Shown in pieces: positions 1 through 7,634 of a stretch of DNA of 40,137 bases (positions are counted from its first letter, which is position 1; every line of letters starts with the position of its first letter). A model generated the notes under the pieces. It was not told the origin of the DNA and searched no databases. It saw only the letters and a program-made list of their open reading frames with translations. This DNA comes from Clostridium sp. (lineage in GTDB: Bacteria > Bacillota > Clostridia > Clostridiales > Clostridiaceae), in NCBI GenBank assembly GCA_028692255.1, contig JAQUXS010000020.1, forward strand, positions 1 through 40,137, written 5' to 3'. Both the position numbers and the translations under genes were made by a program.

Positions 1-810
1 CCAGAGAGATTTATAAACATGGGAATTGCTGAAGGAAACATGATGGCAGTAGCAGCTGGAATTTCAACTTGCAATAAAACAGTTTTTGCAAGCACATTTG
101 CAATTTTTGCAACTGGAAGAGCATTTGAGCAGATAAGAAATTCAATATGCTATCCAAGATTAAATGTAAAGGTATGTGCTACTCATGCTGGAATTACAGT
201 AGGTGAGGACGGAGCATCACACCAATCTATTGAAGATATATCTCTTATGAGAAGTATACCTAACATGACAGTACTATGCCCAAGTGATGCAGTTGAAACA
301 GAAGCAGCAATAAAAGCTGTAGCAAATTACAATGGACCTTGTTATGTAAGACTAGGAAGAGCACCTGTTAATGTTATAAATGATAATCCTAAGTATAAAT
401 TTGAAATAGGCAAGGGTGTAGAACTTAAAGAAGGCAGCGATGTTTCCATTTTTGCTACTGGAATAATGGTTGATGTTGCACTTGAAGCTTATGAAATGCT
501 TAAAAAAGAAGGCATAAATGCAAGAGTAGTAAATATTCATACAATAAAGCCTATAGATAAAGATATAATTGTAAAGGCAGCAAAAGAGACAGGTTTAATT
601 GTAACAGCTGAGGAACATTCAATAATTGGCGGACTTGGTTCTGCTGTTTGCGAAGTTGCAAGTGAAAATAGTCCCGTACCTGTTCTTAGAGTTGGAATAG
701 AAGATAAGTTTGGACAAAGTGGAAAAGCAGATGAACTTTTAGATGTTTATGAACTTACTGCTAAGAAAATAGTTTCTACTGTTAAAAAGGGACTACAGTT
801 AAAAAAATAG
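1..810 (+). CDS. Transketolase, C-terminal subunit (5' partial)
   Basis: The frame is open from base 1 (PERFINMGIAEGNM...), so the true start lies before the window; the ATG at 19 is internal. The PERF-N-GIAE motif belongs to the pyrimidine-binding domain of transketolase/DXS-type thiamine-diphosphate enzymes, where the Glu contacts the cofactor. The C-terminal transketolase domain follows from about residue 150 (SDVSIFATGIMVDVALEA) and ends with the usual HSIIGGLGSAV segment. The size fits the split transketolase of many Firmicutes and archaea, in which this half pairs with a separate N-terminal subunit, probably encoded just upstream. It would transfer two-carbon ketol units in the pentose phosphate pathway in the cytoplasm. 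A terminator follows at 849, so this gene ends its operon. Family certain; pathway role inferred. Confidence 0.9.
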   Translation, partial: PERFINMGIAEGNMMAVAAGISTCNKTVFASTFAIFATGRAFEQIRNSICYPRLNVKVCATHAGITVGEDGASHQSIEDISLMRSIPNMTVLCPSDAVETEAAIKAVANYNGPCYVRLGRAPVNVINDNPKYKFEIGKGVELKEGSDVSIFATGIMVDVALEAYEMLKKEGINARVVNIHTIKPIDKDIIVKAAKETGLIVTAEEHSIIGGLGSAVCEVASENSPVPVLRVGIEDKFGQSGKADELLDVYELTAKKIVSTVKKGLQLKK

Positions 811-848
811 ATATCTCCTTTAAATTTAACATACAGCAATTGTAAGAT

Positions 849-906
849 TAAAAGCTCATTTTTTACTGGTATTTTTTATGCCATTTAAAATGAGCTTTTA
901 GTTTTT
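849..906 (+). terminator. Intrinsic terminator after transketolase subunit
   Basis: A perfect 14-bp inverted repeat (849-862 with 887-900, TAAAAGCTCATTTT) encloses a 24-base loop and is followed by GTTTTTG. It lies 39 bases after the stop codon. The long loop makes it less typical than the other terminators here. Confidence 0.7.
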
Positions 907-930
907 GCCATGAACTTTAATAATAATAAG

Positions 931-959
931 TTAAATTTTCGGATATAGTAGTATATAAT
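931..959 (+). promoter_or_regulatory. Possible sigma-A promoter of yitT-like gene
   Basis: A perfect TATAAT at 954-959 lies 56 bases before the chosen start. The best -35 at 17-bp spacing is TTAAAT (931-936), a poor match, so only the -10 box is well supported. Confidence 0.35.
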
Positions 960-1015
960 AGAAAATAGGTCTGTTTTTAAGTATACAAACAAAAAATATG
1001 TTTAAGGGTGGTAAA

Positions 1016-1867
1016 ATGAAGAAGTTTAAGGAATATCTCTTAATAACTGTAGGATTAATAATTGTAGCTGTAGGTATAAAATTTTTCCTTGAGGCAAATA
1101 AAATTGCAGCAGGGGGAGTTATGGGTATAGCAATAATAGTTAATGAACTTGTACCGCAATTATCAGTAGGTATAATTATGTTTGTCTTAAATGTGGTACT
1201 TCTTGTTGTTGCCTTTATGTTCGTTGGGGGACATTTTGGTGTAAAAACTGTATATTCCAGTTTGGGACTTTCACTAGTAGTTATGATACTTGATAAATGT
1301 GTGCCTAATGTTATTCTTACGCATAATTTATTTCTATCTATGATTTTTGGAACGCTTTTAAATGGAGTTGGAATGGCAATTGTTTTTAATCAAAATTCAT
1401 CTACAGGTGGTACGGATATATTAGCTAAAATGTTAAATAAATATTTACATATAGAAATAGGCAAGTCATTACTTGTTGTAGATTTTATAATAACATTATT
1501 TGCAGTAGCAACACTTGGAATTGACCTTGGTATGTATTCACTTCTTTCAGTAATTATGCTTGGAGTTATGATAGACTACTTTATTGAAGGTTTCAATTTA
1601 TGTAAACAGGTTATGATTATAAGCAATAAAAATGAAGAAATAAGTAAATTTATAATTAAAAAACTAGATAGAGGCTGTACTGTTTTTAAGGGAAAAGGTG
1701 GATATACAAGGGAAGATAACTATATAATATACACAGTATTAAGCCGAAATGAATTTATAAAGTTAAAAAAATATATAAAGCAAGCTGATCCAAGTGCATT
1801 TATAACTGTATCTGATGCACATGAAGTTTTAGGAGAAGGTTTTGATAATATAATAGAAGAAGATTAA
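1016..1867 (+). CDS. YitT family membrane protein (DUF2179)
   Basis: A 283-residue integral membrane protein with about five N-terminal transmembrane helices (residues ~5-200; GGVMGIAIIVNELV and the NQNSSTGGTDILAKMLNKY loop are characteristic) and a C-terminal soluble DUF2179 domain (~residues 205-283, DRGCTVFKGKGGYTREDNYIIYTVLSR). Members occur in several copies in Firmicutes, and their transported substrate is not established. An upstream in-frame ATG at 998 is less likely because AAGGGTGG (1004-1011) is ideally placed 4 bases before the ATG at 1016. It stands alone between a terminator and the ftsE promoter. Family assignment is firm; no function is claimed. Confidence 0.85.
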   Translation: MKKFKEYLLITVGLIIVAVGIKFFLEANKIAAGGVMGIAIIVNELVPQLSVGIIMFVLNVVLLVVAFMFVGGHFGVKTVYSSLGLSLVVMILDKCVPNVILTHNLFLSMIFGTLLNGVGMAIVFNQNSSTGGTDILAKMLNKYLHIEIGKSLLVVDFIITLFAVATLGIDLGMYSLLSVIMLGVMIDYFIEGFNLCKQVMIISNKNEEISKFIIKKLDRGCTVFKGKGGYTREDNYIIYTVLSRNEFIKLKKYIKQADPSAFITVSDAHEVLGEGFDNIIEED

Positions 1868-1961
1868 AATATTCAAGAAATGACACATTATTACACATTC
1901 GTAAATGAAGTGTTAAATATAATGCAAAAATATAAAAAAATTTCTGATTGGTTAATAAGTA

Positions 1962-1970
1962 TGTTATAAT
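1962..1970 (+). promoter_or_regulatory. Extended -10 promoter of ftsEX
   Basis: TGTTATAAT (TG-N-TATAAT) is an extended -10 element 45 bases before ftsE. No good -35 is seen at 16-18 bp, as is common for extended -10 promoters. The same TGTTATAAT occurs before the ctp gene at 4961. Confidence 0.55.
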
Positions 1971-2014
1971 AATACCGTATAATAAAACAATATAAATGAG
2001 GAGAATATTAAAGC

Positions 2015-2698
2015 ATGATAGAATTTAAGAATGTTAGTAAAGTATATACTAATAACGTACTAGCACTTTCCAGTATTAATACTGAAATAGACAAGGGTGA
2101 ATTTGTATTTCTAGTTGGACCTAGTGGGGCTGGAAAATCCACATTTATAAAGTTATTGATGAAAGAAGTTGACCCAACGTCAGGAAGTATAATAGTAAAT
2201 GACACCGATATTAACACGCTTACAAGAAAACAAATACCATATTATAGACGAAAGATAGGAATGGTATTTCAGGATTTTAGACTTATACCTTCACTTAATG
2301 TATATGAAAATGTAGCTTTTGCAATGAGAATTGTTGAAGCTGGACATAGAGAAATTAAAAAGAGAGTTCCCCTTGTACTTTCAATGGTTGGCCTTTCAGA
2401 TAAATATAAGGCTTTTCCAAATCAGCTTTCAGGAGGAGAACAGCAGAGAGTTGCAATGGCTAGGGCAATAGTTAATAATCCTTCAGTCTTAATTGCGGAC
2501 GAGCCTACTGGAAACCTTGACCCTGAGACAGCAGACGAAATAATGACAATAATGAGTGATATAAATAGGGCTGGAACAACTATATTAATGGCAACACATG
2601 CAAAAAATATAGTAAACAAGATGAAGAAGAGAGTTATTGCTATTGAAAATGGTGTTTTAGCAAGAGATGAGCAAAGGGGTAGATACGATGAGGTTTAG
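2015..2698 (+). CDS. ftsE: Cell division ATP-binding protein FtsE
   Basis: FtsE is the cytoplasmic ATPase of the FtsEX complex, which uses ATP-driven shape change to activate peptidoglycan hydrolases during division or elongation. The 227-residue length is typical. Walker A (GPSGAGKST, ~36-44), Q-loop (VFQDFRL), ABC signature (LSGGEQQRVAMARA, ~137) and Walker B with D-loop (VLIADEPTGNLDP) are all present, and MATHAKNIVN holds the switch His. Ribosome site GAGGAG (1998-2003) precedes the ATG. The end overlaps ftsX by 11 bases, the usual coupled arrangement. The gene order ftsE-ftsX-ctp-minJ matches Bacillus subtilis, supporting the assignment over a generic ABC ATPase. Confidence 0.96.
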   Translation: MIEFKNVSKVYTNNVLALSSINTEIDKGEFVFLVGPSGAGKSTFIKLLMKEVDPTSGSIIVNDTDINTLTRKQIPYYRRKIGMVFQDFRLIPSLNVYENVAFAMRIVEAGHREIKKRVPLVLSMVGLSDKYKAFPNQLSGGEQQRVAMARAIVNNPSVLIADEPTGNLDPETADEIMTIMSDINRAGTTILMATHAKNIVNKMKKRVIAIENGVLARDEQRGRYDEV

Positions 2699-3581
2699 TA
2701 CTATTAAACTTTTTATAACAGATGCTATAAAAAGTCTTAAAAGAAATAAAACCATAGGTTTTGCTTCAATTGCAACAGTTATGGCAACACTTTTTGTGCT
2801 TGGTGCATTTGTAATGATACTTTTAAATGTTAAAGTAGGAATAATGGATGTGGAATCACAAGTTGAAGCAAAGGTGTTTTTAAATGATAACATTAAGATT
2901 AGTGAGCAAAAGGATATATTAAATAAAATAAACAAGGTATCTACAGTAACAAATATTTCTTTTGAAACAAAGCAGCAGGCTTTAAACCAATGGAAACAAC
3001 AGCTTGGTTCTAAAAATAAGTCATTGCTTGATGGAATGGAAGGAAATAATCCACTTCCAAATGCTTATATCGTTAAGGTGAAAAATCCTGAGGATATAAC
3101 TAACATTGAGAAGGCTATAACGGGAATGCCAGGTATATATCAAATCAGTGATGGACGAGATATTGTTAGCAAGATTTCAGCTGTAACTAAAACAATTAAA
3201 TGGGTTGGTGTTATACTTTTCATAATACTAATTGGCGTATCATTATTCCTAATTTCAAATACAATAAAACTTACTGTTTATGCAAGACGTAAGGAAATTG
3301 GAATTATGAAGTATATTGGTGCTACAGATTGGTTTATAAGGTGGCCTTTTATTATTGAAGGAATGGTAATTGGTTTTGTAGGAGCAGTTATTTCAGATAT
3401 TCTCATATATATTTTGTATTCTATGGCTATAGAAAAAGCAAGTTCATTTGTGTCAATGATGATGACTCTTGTGAGCCCAATGTATTTTGTAGTAAATCTT
3501 TCAGGTCTATTCCTTCTAGGAGGAATATTAATAGGAGCATTAGGAAGTATTCTTTCAATAAGAAAATTCTTGATAGTTTAG
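2688..3581 (+). CDS. ftsX: Cell division protein FtsX
   Basis: FtsX is the membrane partner of FtsE and passes ATPase motion to cell-wall hydrolases outside the cell. There is an N-terminal helix (~residues 25-45), an extracytoplasmic domain (~50-165, with VEAKVFLND and ISFETKQQAL), then three helices in a FtsX/MacB-type permease core (~170-297) containing the conserved RKEIGIMKYIGATDWFIRWPF segment. An ATG at 2667 is open in the same frame, but AAAGGGG (2673-2679) sits 8 bases before the ATG at 2688, giving 297 residues, the usual size. It overlaps the end of ftsE. A strong terminator follows, so ftsEX is a two-gene operon here. Confidence 0.95.
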   Translation: MRFSTIKLFITDAIKSLKRNKTIGFASIATVMATLFVLGAFVMILLNVKVGIMDVESQVEAKVFLNDNIKISEQKDILNKINKVSTVTNISFETKQQALNQWKQQLGSKNKSLLDGMEGNNPLPNAYIVKVKNPEDITNIEKAITGMPGIYQISDGRDIVSKISAVTKTIKWVGVILFIILIGVSLFLISNTIKLTVYARRKEIGIMKYIGATDWFIRWPFIIEGMVIGFVGAVISDILIYILYSMAIEKASSFVSMMMTLVSPMYFVVNLSGLFLLGGILIGALGSILSIRKFLIV

Positions 3582-3607
3582 TTAGTATATTATTAAAGTA
3601 TTTTATA

Positions 3608-3649
3608 GGGACTGTGGCACTAATAAATAGTGCAGCGGTCCCATTTTTT
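3608..3649 (+). terminator. Intrinsic terminator of ftsEX
   Basis: A 15-base stem (3608-3622 with 3628-3642, with G-T wobbles and a mismatch) and a 5-base loop are followed by TTTTTT (3644-3649). It lies 26 bases after the ftsX stop. Confidence 0.85.
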
Positions 3650-3684
3650 ATCTTGAATCTTACTTATAATTCGGATAAAAAAAT

Positions 3685-3723
3685 GCTATCACACTAGCAT
3701 TGATGTTATGTTAATGTGATAGC
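3685..3723. terminator. Second hairpin, possibly bidirectional terminator
   Basis: GCTATCACA (3685-3693) pairs perfectly with TGTGATAGC (3715-3723), flanked by A-rich sequence on the left and TTATGTTTTAT on the right. It lies between ftsX and the convergent chemotaxis-type gene. The gene-free stretch 3582-3895 holds this hairpin, the ftsEX terminator and the MITE at 3741. Confidence 0.45.
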
Positions 3724-3740
3724 TTATGTTTTATACAAAA

Positions 3741-3856
3741 CACTAGAAGCTGTATTAAATAATTGTTGTTAAATATAAAGACTTTCATAAGCAAAGCTAA
3801 GTACTTTGGCTTATAAGAAAATTAAAAACAACATTATTTTAATACAGACCTTAAGG
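3741..3856. repeat. MITE-like element with IS-type inverted ends
   Basis: A 116-bp gene-free element. The inner inverted ends 3750-3770 and 3827-3847 match at 18 of 21 positions (CTGTATTAAA...TTGTTGTT) and carry the same end motif as the insertion sequence at 7635-8771. Outside the CTG, both sides resemble CC-C/A-T-A/G-G. The interior holds a further imperfect hairpin (ATAAGC-AAAG against CTTT-GGCTTAT, ~3788-3813). With no coding capacity it would be a non-autonomous derivative moved by an IS of this family. Exact outer borders and target duplications are not clear. Confidence 0.7.
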
Positions 3857-3895
3857 TTTTAAATCAATACTACTTCCTGAAACTGCACCTCTCAA

Positions 3896-4726
3896 TTAAA
3901 GTTCTTTTGCAAGGTTATTTAGAAGTTCAGCGTTAGAGCTAAGTTCTTCTATTGAAGCAGTAATCTCTTGGAATGAGGCAGATTGCGATTCAAAATAGGA
4001 ATTGGATTTTTTAACTCCAGTATATATGTTTGAAACTGATTCAGAAACTTGTTTTAATACTGTATCAATTTTTTTTATTGATTCAGTGCTGGAATTGGAT
4101 AATTTTCTTATTTCCTGTGCAACAACACTGAAACCTTTACCGGACTCACCAGCTCTAGCAGCTTCAATTGAAGCATTTAAACCAAGAAGGTTTGTCTGTT
4201 TTGAAATGTTTTGTACAAAATTAACTATGTCATTTGTATTTTCTGTAGTTTCAGTTGCTTTTTTAACTTGATTTATTATGGTTTCATTTGATGATGTTAA
4301 CTGCTGAGATTTTTTCGCAAGATCTTGTACTGCTGTTGATATTTCACTTAATGAATGTGCAAGATTTTTTGAAAATTTATTAATCTCTGATCTTTTTTCA
4401 AGGCTTTTACCAGTTACAATTGCTCCTATAACTGTGCCTGTGGTATCCTTTACTGGAATAGCATAAGACTTAAAAGGTACACCGTAAACTTCTTTTGGTA
4501 CATCACTGATTATTGTTTTACCAGTGGATATTGCCTTGTAAAGGGCACCACCTTTTCCAAATTTATCTCCAACAGTTGAATTCATAGGTAAATTTTCTGT
4601 TGGTTGTACAGCCAAGAATTTCTCGGTGTCAGTTAATGAAAATGCAGCATAATCATCAAAGAGTATTTTCAAATATGGCATTATTGTTTTAAAAGATTCA
4701 AAAATATTGTTTTCATTTATATCCAT
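3896..4726 (-). CDS. Soluble methyl-accepting chemotaxis-type signalling protein
   Basis: A 276-residue cytoplasmic protein without membrane segments. The N-terminal half (~1-125) is a small sensor-like domain ([26 protein letters not shown] ... [18 protein letters not shown]) resembling that of short soluble clostridial MCPs. The C-terminal half is an MCP signalling coiled coil with the hairpin tip [37 protein letters not shown], which binds CheA/CheW in this family. Start chosen at 4726 because AAGGATGG (complement of 4734-4741) lies 7 bases upstream; the more distal ATG at 4765 lacks a ribosome site. The ligand is unknown. Transcribed alone, towards the MITE. Confidence 0.85.
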   Translation of the reverse strand: MDINENNIFESFKTIMPYLKILFDDYAAFSLTDTEKFLAVQPTENLPMNSTVGDKFGKGGALYKAISTGKTIISDVPKEVYGVPFKSYAIPVKDTTGTVIGAIVTGKSLEKRSEINKFSKNLAHSLSEISTAVQDLAKKSQQLTSSNETIINQVKKATETTENTNDIVNFVQNISKQTNLLGLNASIEAARAGESGKGFSVVAQEIRKLSNSSTESIKKIDTVLKQVSESVSNIYTGVKKSNSYFESQSASFQEITASIEELSSNAELLNNLAKEL

Positions 4727-4779
4727 AAAAAATCCATCCTTTTTTTTAGAAATATAGTTATTCAAATCCTACATTTATA

Positions 4780-4806
4780 TAATCGTACAGGTTATAAAAA
4801 ACATTA
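4780..4806 (-). promoter_or_regulatory. Weak sigma-D (flagellar) promoter candidate
   Basis: On the minus strand TAAT (4803-4806), 15 bases, then TACGATTA (4780-4787) partly resembles TAAA-N15-GCCGATAA, the motility sigma factor consensus, 53 bases before the chemotaxis-type gene. The match is 3/4 and about 5/8, which could be chance in AT-rich DNA. Confidence 0.2.
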
Positions 4807-4960
4807 ATGATACAAAACAAGTAATATATGTATTTGAAAATATTAGTTACAATAATTAATAAATTTTTCAAAATAAAATATTTTTTGCTCATAATATACA
4901 TAATAGTAAAGTGAATAAATATTTAAATTTTAAAAAGAATTCTCAAATATGCTTACCTAG

Positions 4961-4969
4961 TGTTATAAT
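4961..4969 (+). promoter_or_regulatory. Extended -10 promoter of ctp gene
   Basis: TGTTATAAT (extended -10) lies 57 bases before the ctp start, with no good -35. The ~300-base divergent region 4727-5026 otherwise holds only AT-rich sequence and the weak sigma-D-like site. Confidence 0.45.
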
Positions 4970-5026
4970 TAACTAAGATTTACATTGATATGTATAGGCA
5001 TTTATATTCTACAAAGAGGTGAAATT

Positions 5027-6238
5027 ATGAAAAATAGCAAGAAAAAGTGGATAGCTATAGGGGTTATTGTACTTATAGTTACAAATTTGGCTACATTTTT
5101 TATTGGAGATAGGTTTTCAGTAAATCTAAGTGGTGATAAGGTTGAAATAAGTAAAGCAGATTACAATGATATTATGAAATTTCAAAAATTATTTGCGGTA
5201 AGATATGATTTACATAAATATTATAATGGCAAAGTTGATGACAATAAATTAGTTTCTGGGGCAATAAATGGGATGACAAATTCCCTTAAGGACCCATATA
5301 CTGTATATATGGACCAAAGTCAAAGTAAGCAGTTTAACACCCAACTTCAAGGTAATGATTATGTTGGAATCGGAATACAAGTTGCAAATGAGAATAATAA
5401 AATAGTAGTAGAAGGCGTTTTTGCAAATTCACCAGCTGAATCAGCGGGAATAAAAGCAAAGGATGTAATTGATAAAGTAAATGGTACAGCGGTTACAGGA
5501 AATGATCTTAATAAGGCAGTATCTTTGATGAGAGGAAAAGAGGGCACCAATGTAACAATATCTTTGAGCAGAACAGGAAGAGAAAATTTTGATGTAACTG
5601 CTACAAGGAAAAAGGTTGCCTATAGTACTGTTACAGGAGAAATGCTTGATAGTAAGACAGGATATATTTCTATAACTATGTTTGATGAAAATACAGGTGA
5701 CAATTTCAATAAAGAATTAGCAACACTTAAAAAGCAGGGAATGCAGGGCTTGATACTTGATATAAGAGATAATGGCGGCGGACTATTAGATCAGAGTGTA
5801 GATGTAGCTTCTAACTTTATTAAAAAGGGTAAACTTGTAACTTACATAGTTGATAAGAATAAAGATAAAAGTAGTTCATACTCTAAAGGTGGAGATTCAA
5901 TTGGAATGCCTCTTGTAGTGCTTGTTAATGGTAATACTGCTAGTGCTTCTGAAATATTATCAGGTGCTCTTAAAGATTATAAAGCAGGTATTTTACTAGG
6001 CGAAAAAACTTTTGGTAAGGGAATAGTTCAGCAGACTTTTGATACAGGTGACAATACTCAGCTTAAAATAACTATTGCAAAATGGTATACTCCACTTGGT
6101 GAGAATATACAGCATAAGGGATTTAATCCGGATATTGAGGTTAAATATCCACAAGATCTTATGAATAAACCTTACGATAAAAGTGCAGATCCTCAGTTAA
6201 ATAAGGCATTGGAAGTTATTCATAGTAAGGAAAAATAA
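5027..6238 (+). CDS. S41 family C-terminal processing protease (CtpA/CtpB)
   Basis: A 403-residue membrane-anchored serine protease acting outside the membrane. There is one N-terminal signal anchor (~residues 7-27, WIAIGVIVLIVTNLATFFIG), a PDZ domain (~100-185, GIGIQVANENNKIVVEGVFANSPAESAGIKAKDVI), then the S41 fold with the catalytic Ser in NGNTASASEILSGAL and the catalytic Lys in GEKTFGKGIVQQ, the Ser/Lys dyad of this family. Start chosen at 5027, preceded by AGAGGTG (5014-5020); a TTG at 4985 in frame lacks a ribosome site. In B. subtilis the equivalent gene (ctpB) also lies between ftsEX and minJ; CtpB cleaves SpoIVFA in sporulation signalling. Which role applies here is inferred from position only. 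Confidence 0.92.
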   Translation: MKNSKKKWIAIGVIVLIVTNLATFFIGDRFSVNLSGDKVEISKADYNDIMKFQKLFAVRYDLHKYYNGKVDDNKLVSGAINGMTNSLKDPYTVYMDQSQSKQFNTQLQGNDYVGIGIQVANENNKIVVEGVFANSPAESAGIKAKDVIDKVNGTAVTGNDLNKAVSLMRGKEGTNVTISLSRTGRENFDVTATRKKVAYSTVTGEMLDSKTGYISITMFDENTGDNFNKELATLKKQGMQGLILDIRDNGGGLLDQSVDVASNFIKKGKLVTYIVDKNKDKSSSYSKGGDSIGMPLVVLVNGNTASASEILSGALKDYKAGILLGEKTFGKGIVQQTFDTGDNTQLKITIAKWYTPLGENIQHKGFNPDIEVKYPQDLMNKPYDKSADPQLNKALEVIHSKEK

Positions 6239-6270
6239 GTTTGGGATTTTGAGAGGGGAATAAATTTTTA

Positions 6271-7551
6271 ATGAATATTGCAGTATATACACTTAAGGGT
6301 GTTTCAGAGGCAATAGTTACAATGCCATATGTTGTTTTGCTTTTGTTATTGGCATTTGTATTGTATACGAAAAATAAGAAAACTGTGATTATGCAAAGGA
6401 TGATAATAGGAGAACCAATGAATTCTTCTTTTGAACTTACAATTTCACAAATTGTTCTTGGAATTTTAGCTGGTACTGCTGCAAGTTTGATTCTTTCATA
6501 TATGGGAATAATTTTTAAAAATGAAGATACCATAGCAATGTTATTTACAATTTCCATAGTGCTTATGCTGTTTAGAAGTAGGTTTATATGCTTTTCTTAT
6601 TCTGCAGGAGTAATTTGCATTATAAGTGTAATGTTGCAGTTATATGAAAGGATGTATAATCAAAATTTGGCACAGTTTGCATTTTTAAAAGTGGATGTTG
6701 TAATGGTTATGTCTCTAGTTGCAATACTGCATATAGTGGAAGGTATACTGGTTATGATAGATGGTTATAAAGGGAGTATACCAGTTTTTACAAACAGGGA
6801 TGGTAAAATAATAGGTGGTTTTGCGTTAAAGAGATATTGGGCAATGCCTGTTGCGTTATTGTTTATAGTGGGAAGCTCTTCGATATCAGGTGGAGTGAAT
6901 ATAGTGCCACCACATTTTTGGCCATTAATTAAGAGCAATTACACTAGACTTCTTTCAGCTATGACAATTGGTATAATGCCTTTTTATGGGATGATAGGAT
7001 ACAGTTCTATAACTTTTACAAAAACTAAAAAAGAAAAGGCATTTTCTTCTGGGGCATTTATATCTGCATACGGAGCTGTTCTTTTAGTTTTTGCACAAAT
7101 TGCAAAGTTTAATTTGATTACCCAGTTTATTGTTGCTATATTTGCACCTTTTGCCCATGAAGTTATGCTTAGAATTCAGATGTATTTTGAAATTAAGCAG
7201 AAGCCTAAATATATAAGTACGGAAGATGGTCTTATGGTGCTTGAAGTTGCACCTTCTTCACCAGCTTTTCAAATGGGTATCAAAAGCGGGGACTTGCTTG
7301 TTGAAGTTAATGATAGGAAGATTTTTAGTGAGCAGGATATGATTGAGGCATTAAGTGGAATATCAAATTTTATATGGCTTAAGGTTAAAACTGTACAGGG
7401 AAAGTTGATGCAGGTTGATTATAGCGAGATGAATAGCACTAAGAAGTTGGGCATAATTTTTGTACCTAAGAATATTCCGAAGAATAGCAGAACTTTTAAG
7501 GTTGGAAAAAATGATTTTGATAAGGTATTAAAGAATAAACTTAAAAAGTAA
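6271..7551 (+). CDS. MinJ-like multi-pass membrane protein with PDZ domain
   Basis: A 426-residue protein with about eight hydrophobic segments in its first ~300 residues and a C-terminal cytoplasmic PDZ domain (~residues 312-385; EDGLMVLEVAPSSPAFQMGIKSGDLLVEVND). This architecture and the position after ftsEX-ctp match B. subtilis MinJ, which bridges DivIVA and MinD to place the septum; the proteins share layout rather than obvious identity. The ribosome site GAGAGGGG (6250-6257) is 13 bases from the ATG. It lies 32 bases after ctp, so the two are probably one transcript. The downstream uvrB neighbour of Bacillus is here displaced by about 9.7 kb of inserted genes. Function inferred; a membrane PDZ role is secure. 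Confidence 0.75.
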   Translation: MNIAVYTLKGVSEAIVTMPYVVLLLLLAFVLYTKNKKTVIMQRMIIGEPMNSSFELTISQIVLGILAGTAASLILSYMGIIFKNEDTIAMLFTISIVLMLFRSRFICFSYSAGVICIISVMLQLYERMYNQNLAQFAFLKVDVVMVMSLVAILHIVEGILVMIDGYKGSIPVFTNRDGKIIGGFALKRYWAMPVALLFIVGSSSISGGVNIVPPHFWPLIKSNYTRLLSAMTIGIMPFYGMIGYSSITFTKTKKEKAFSSGAFISAYGAVLLVFAQIAKFNLITQFIVAIFAPFAHEVMLRIQMYFEIKQKPKYISTEDGLMVLEVAPSSPAFQMGIKSGDLLVEVNDRKIFSEQDMIEALSGISNFIWLKVKTVQGKLMQVDYSEMNSTKKLGIIFVPKNIPKNSRTFKVGKNDFDKVLKNKLKK

Positions 7552-7605
7552 AAAGGGGATTTGTTTGAAAGTGATTTTATTCATTTTTAAATAAATCCCT
7601 TTTAA
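7551..7605 (+). terminator. Hairpin after minJ-like gene
   Basis: AAAAGGGGATTTGTTT (7551-7566) pairs with AAATAAATCCCTTTT (about 7590-7603) with one or two mismatches and a loop of over 20 bases, directly after the stop codon. The T-tract is short, so termination is likely but not certain. Confidence 0.55.
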
Positions 7606-7634
7606 GTTATTCTTAGTATATATTAGTTTTCAAA

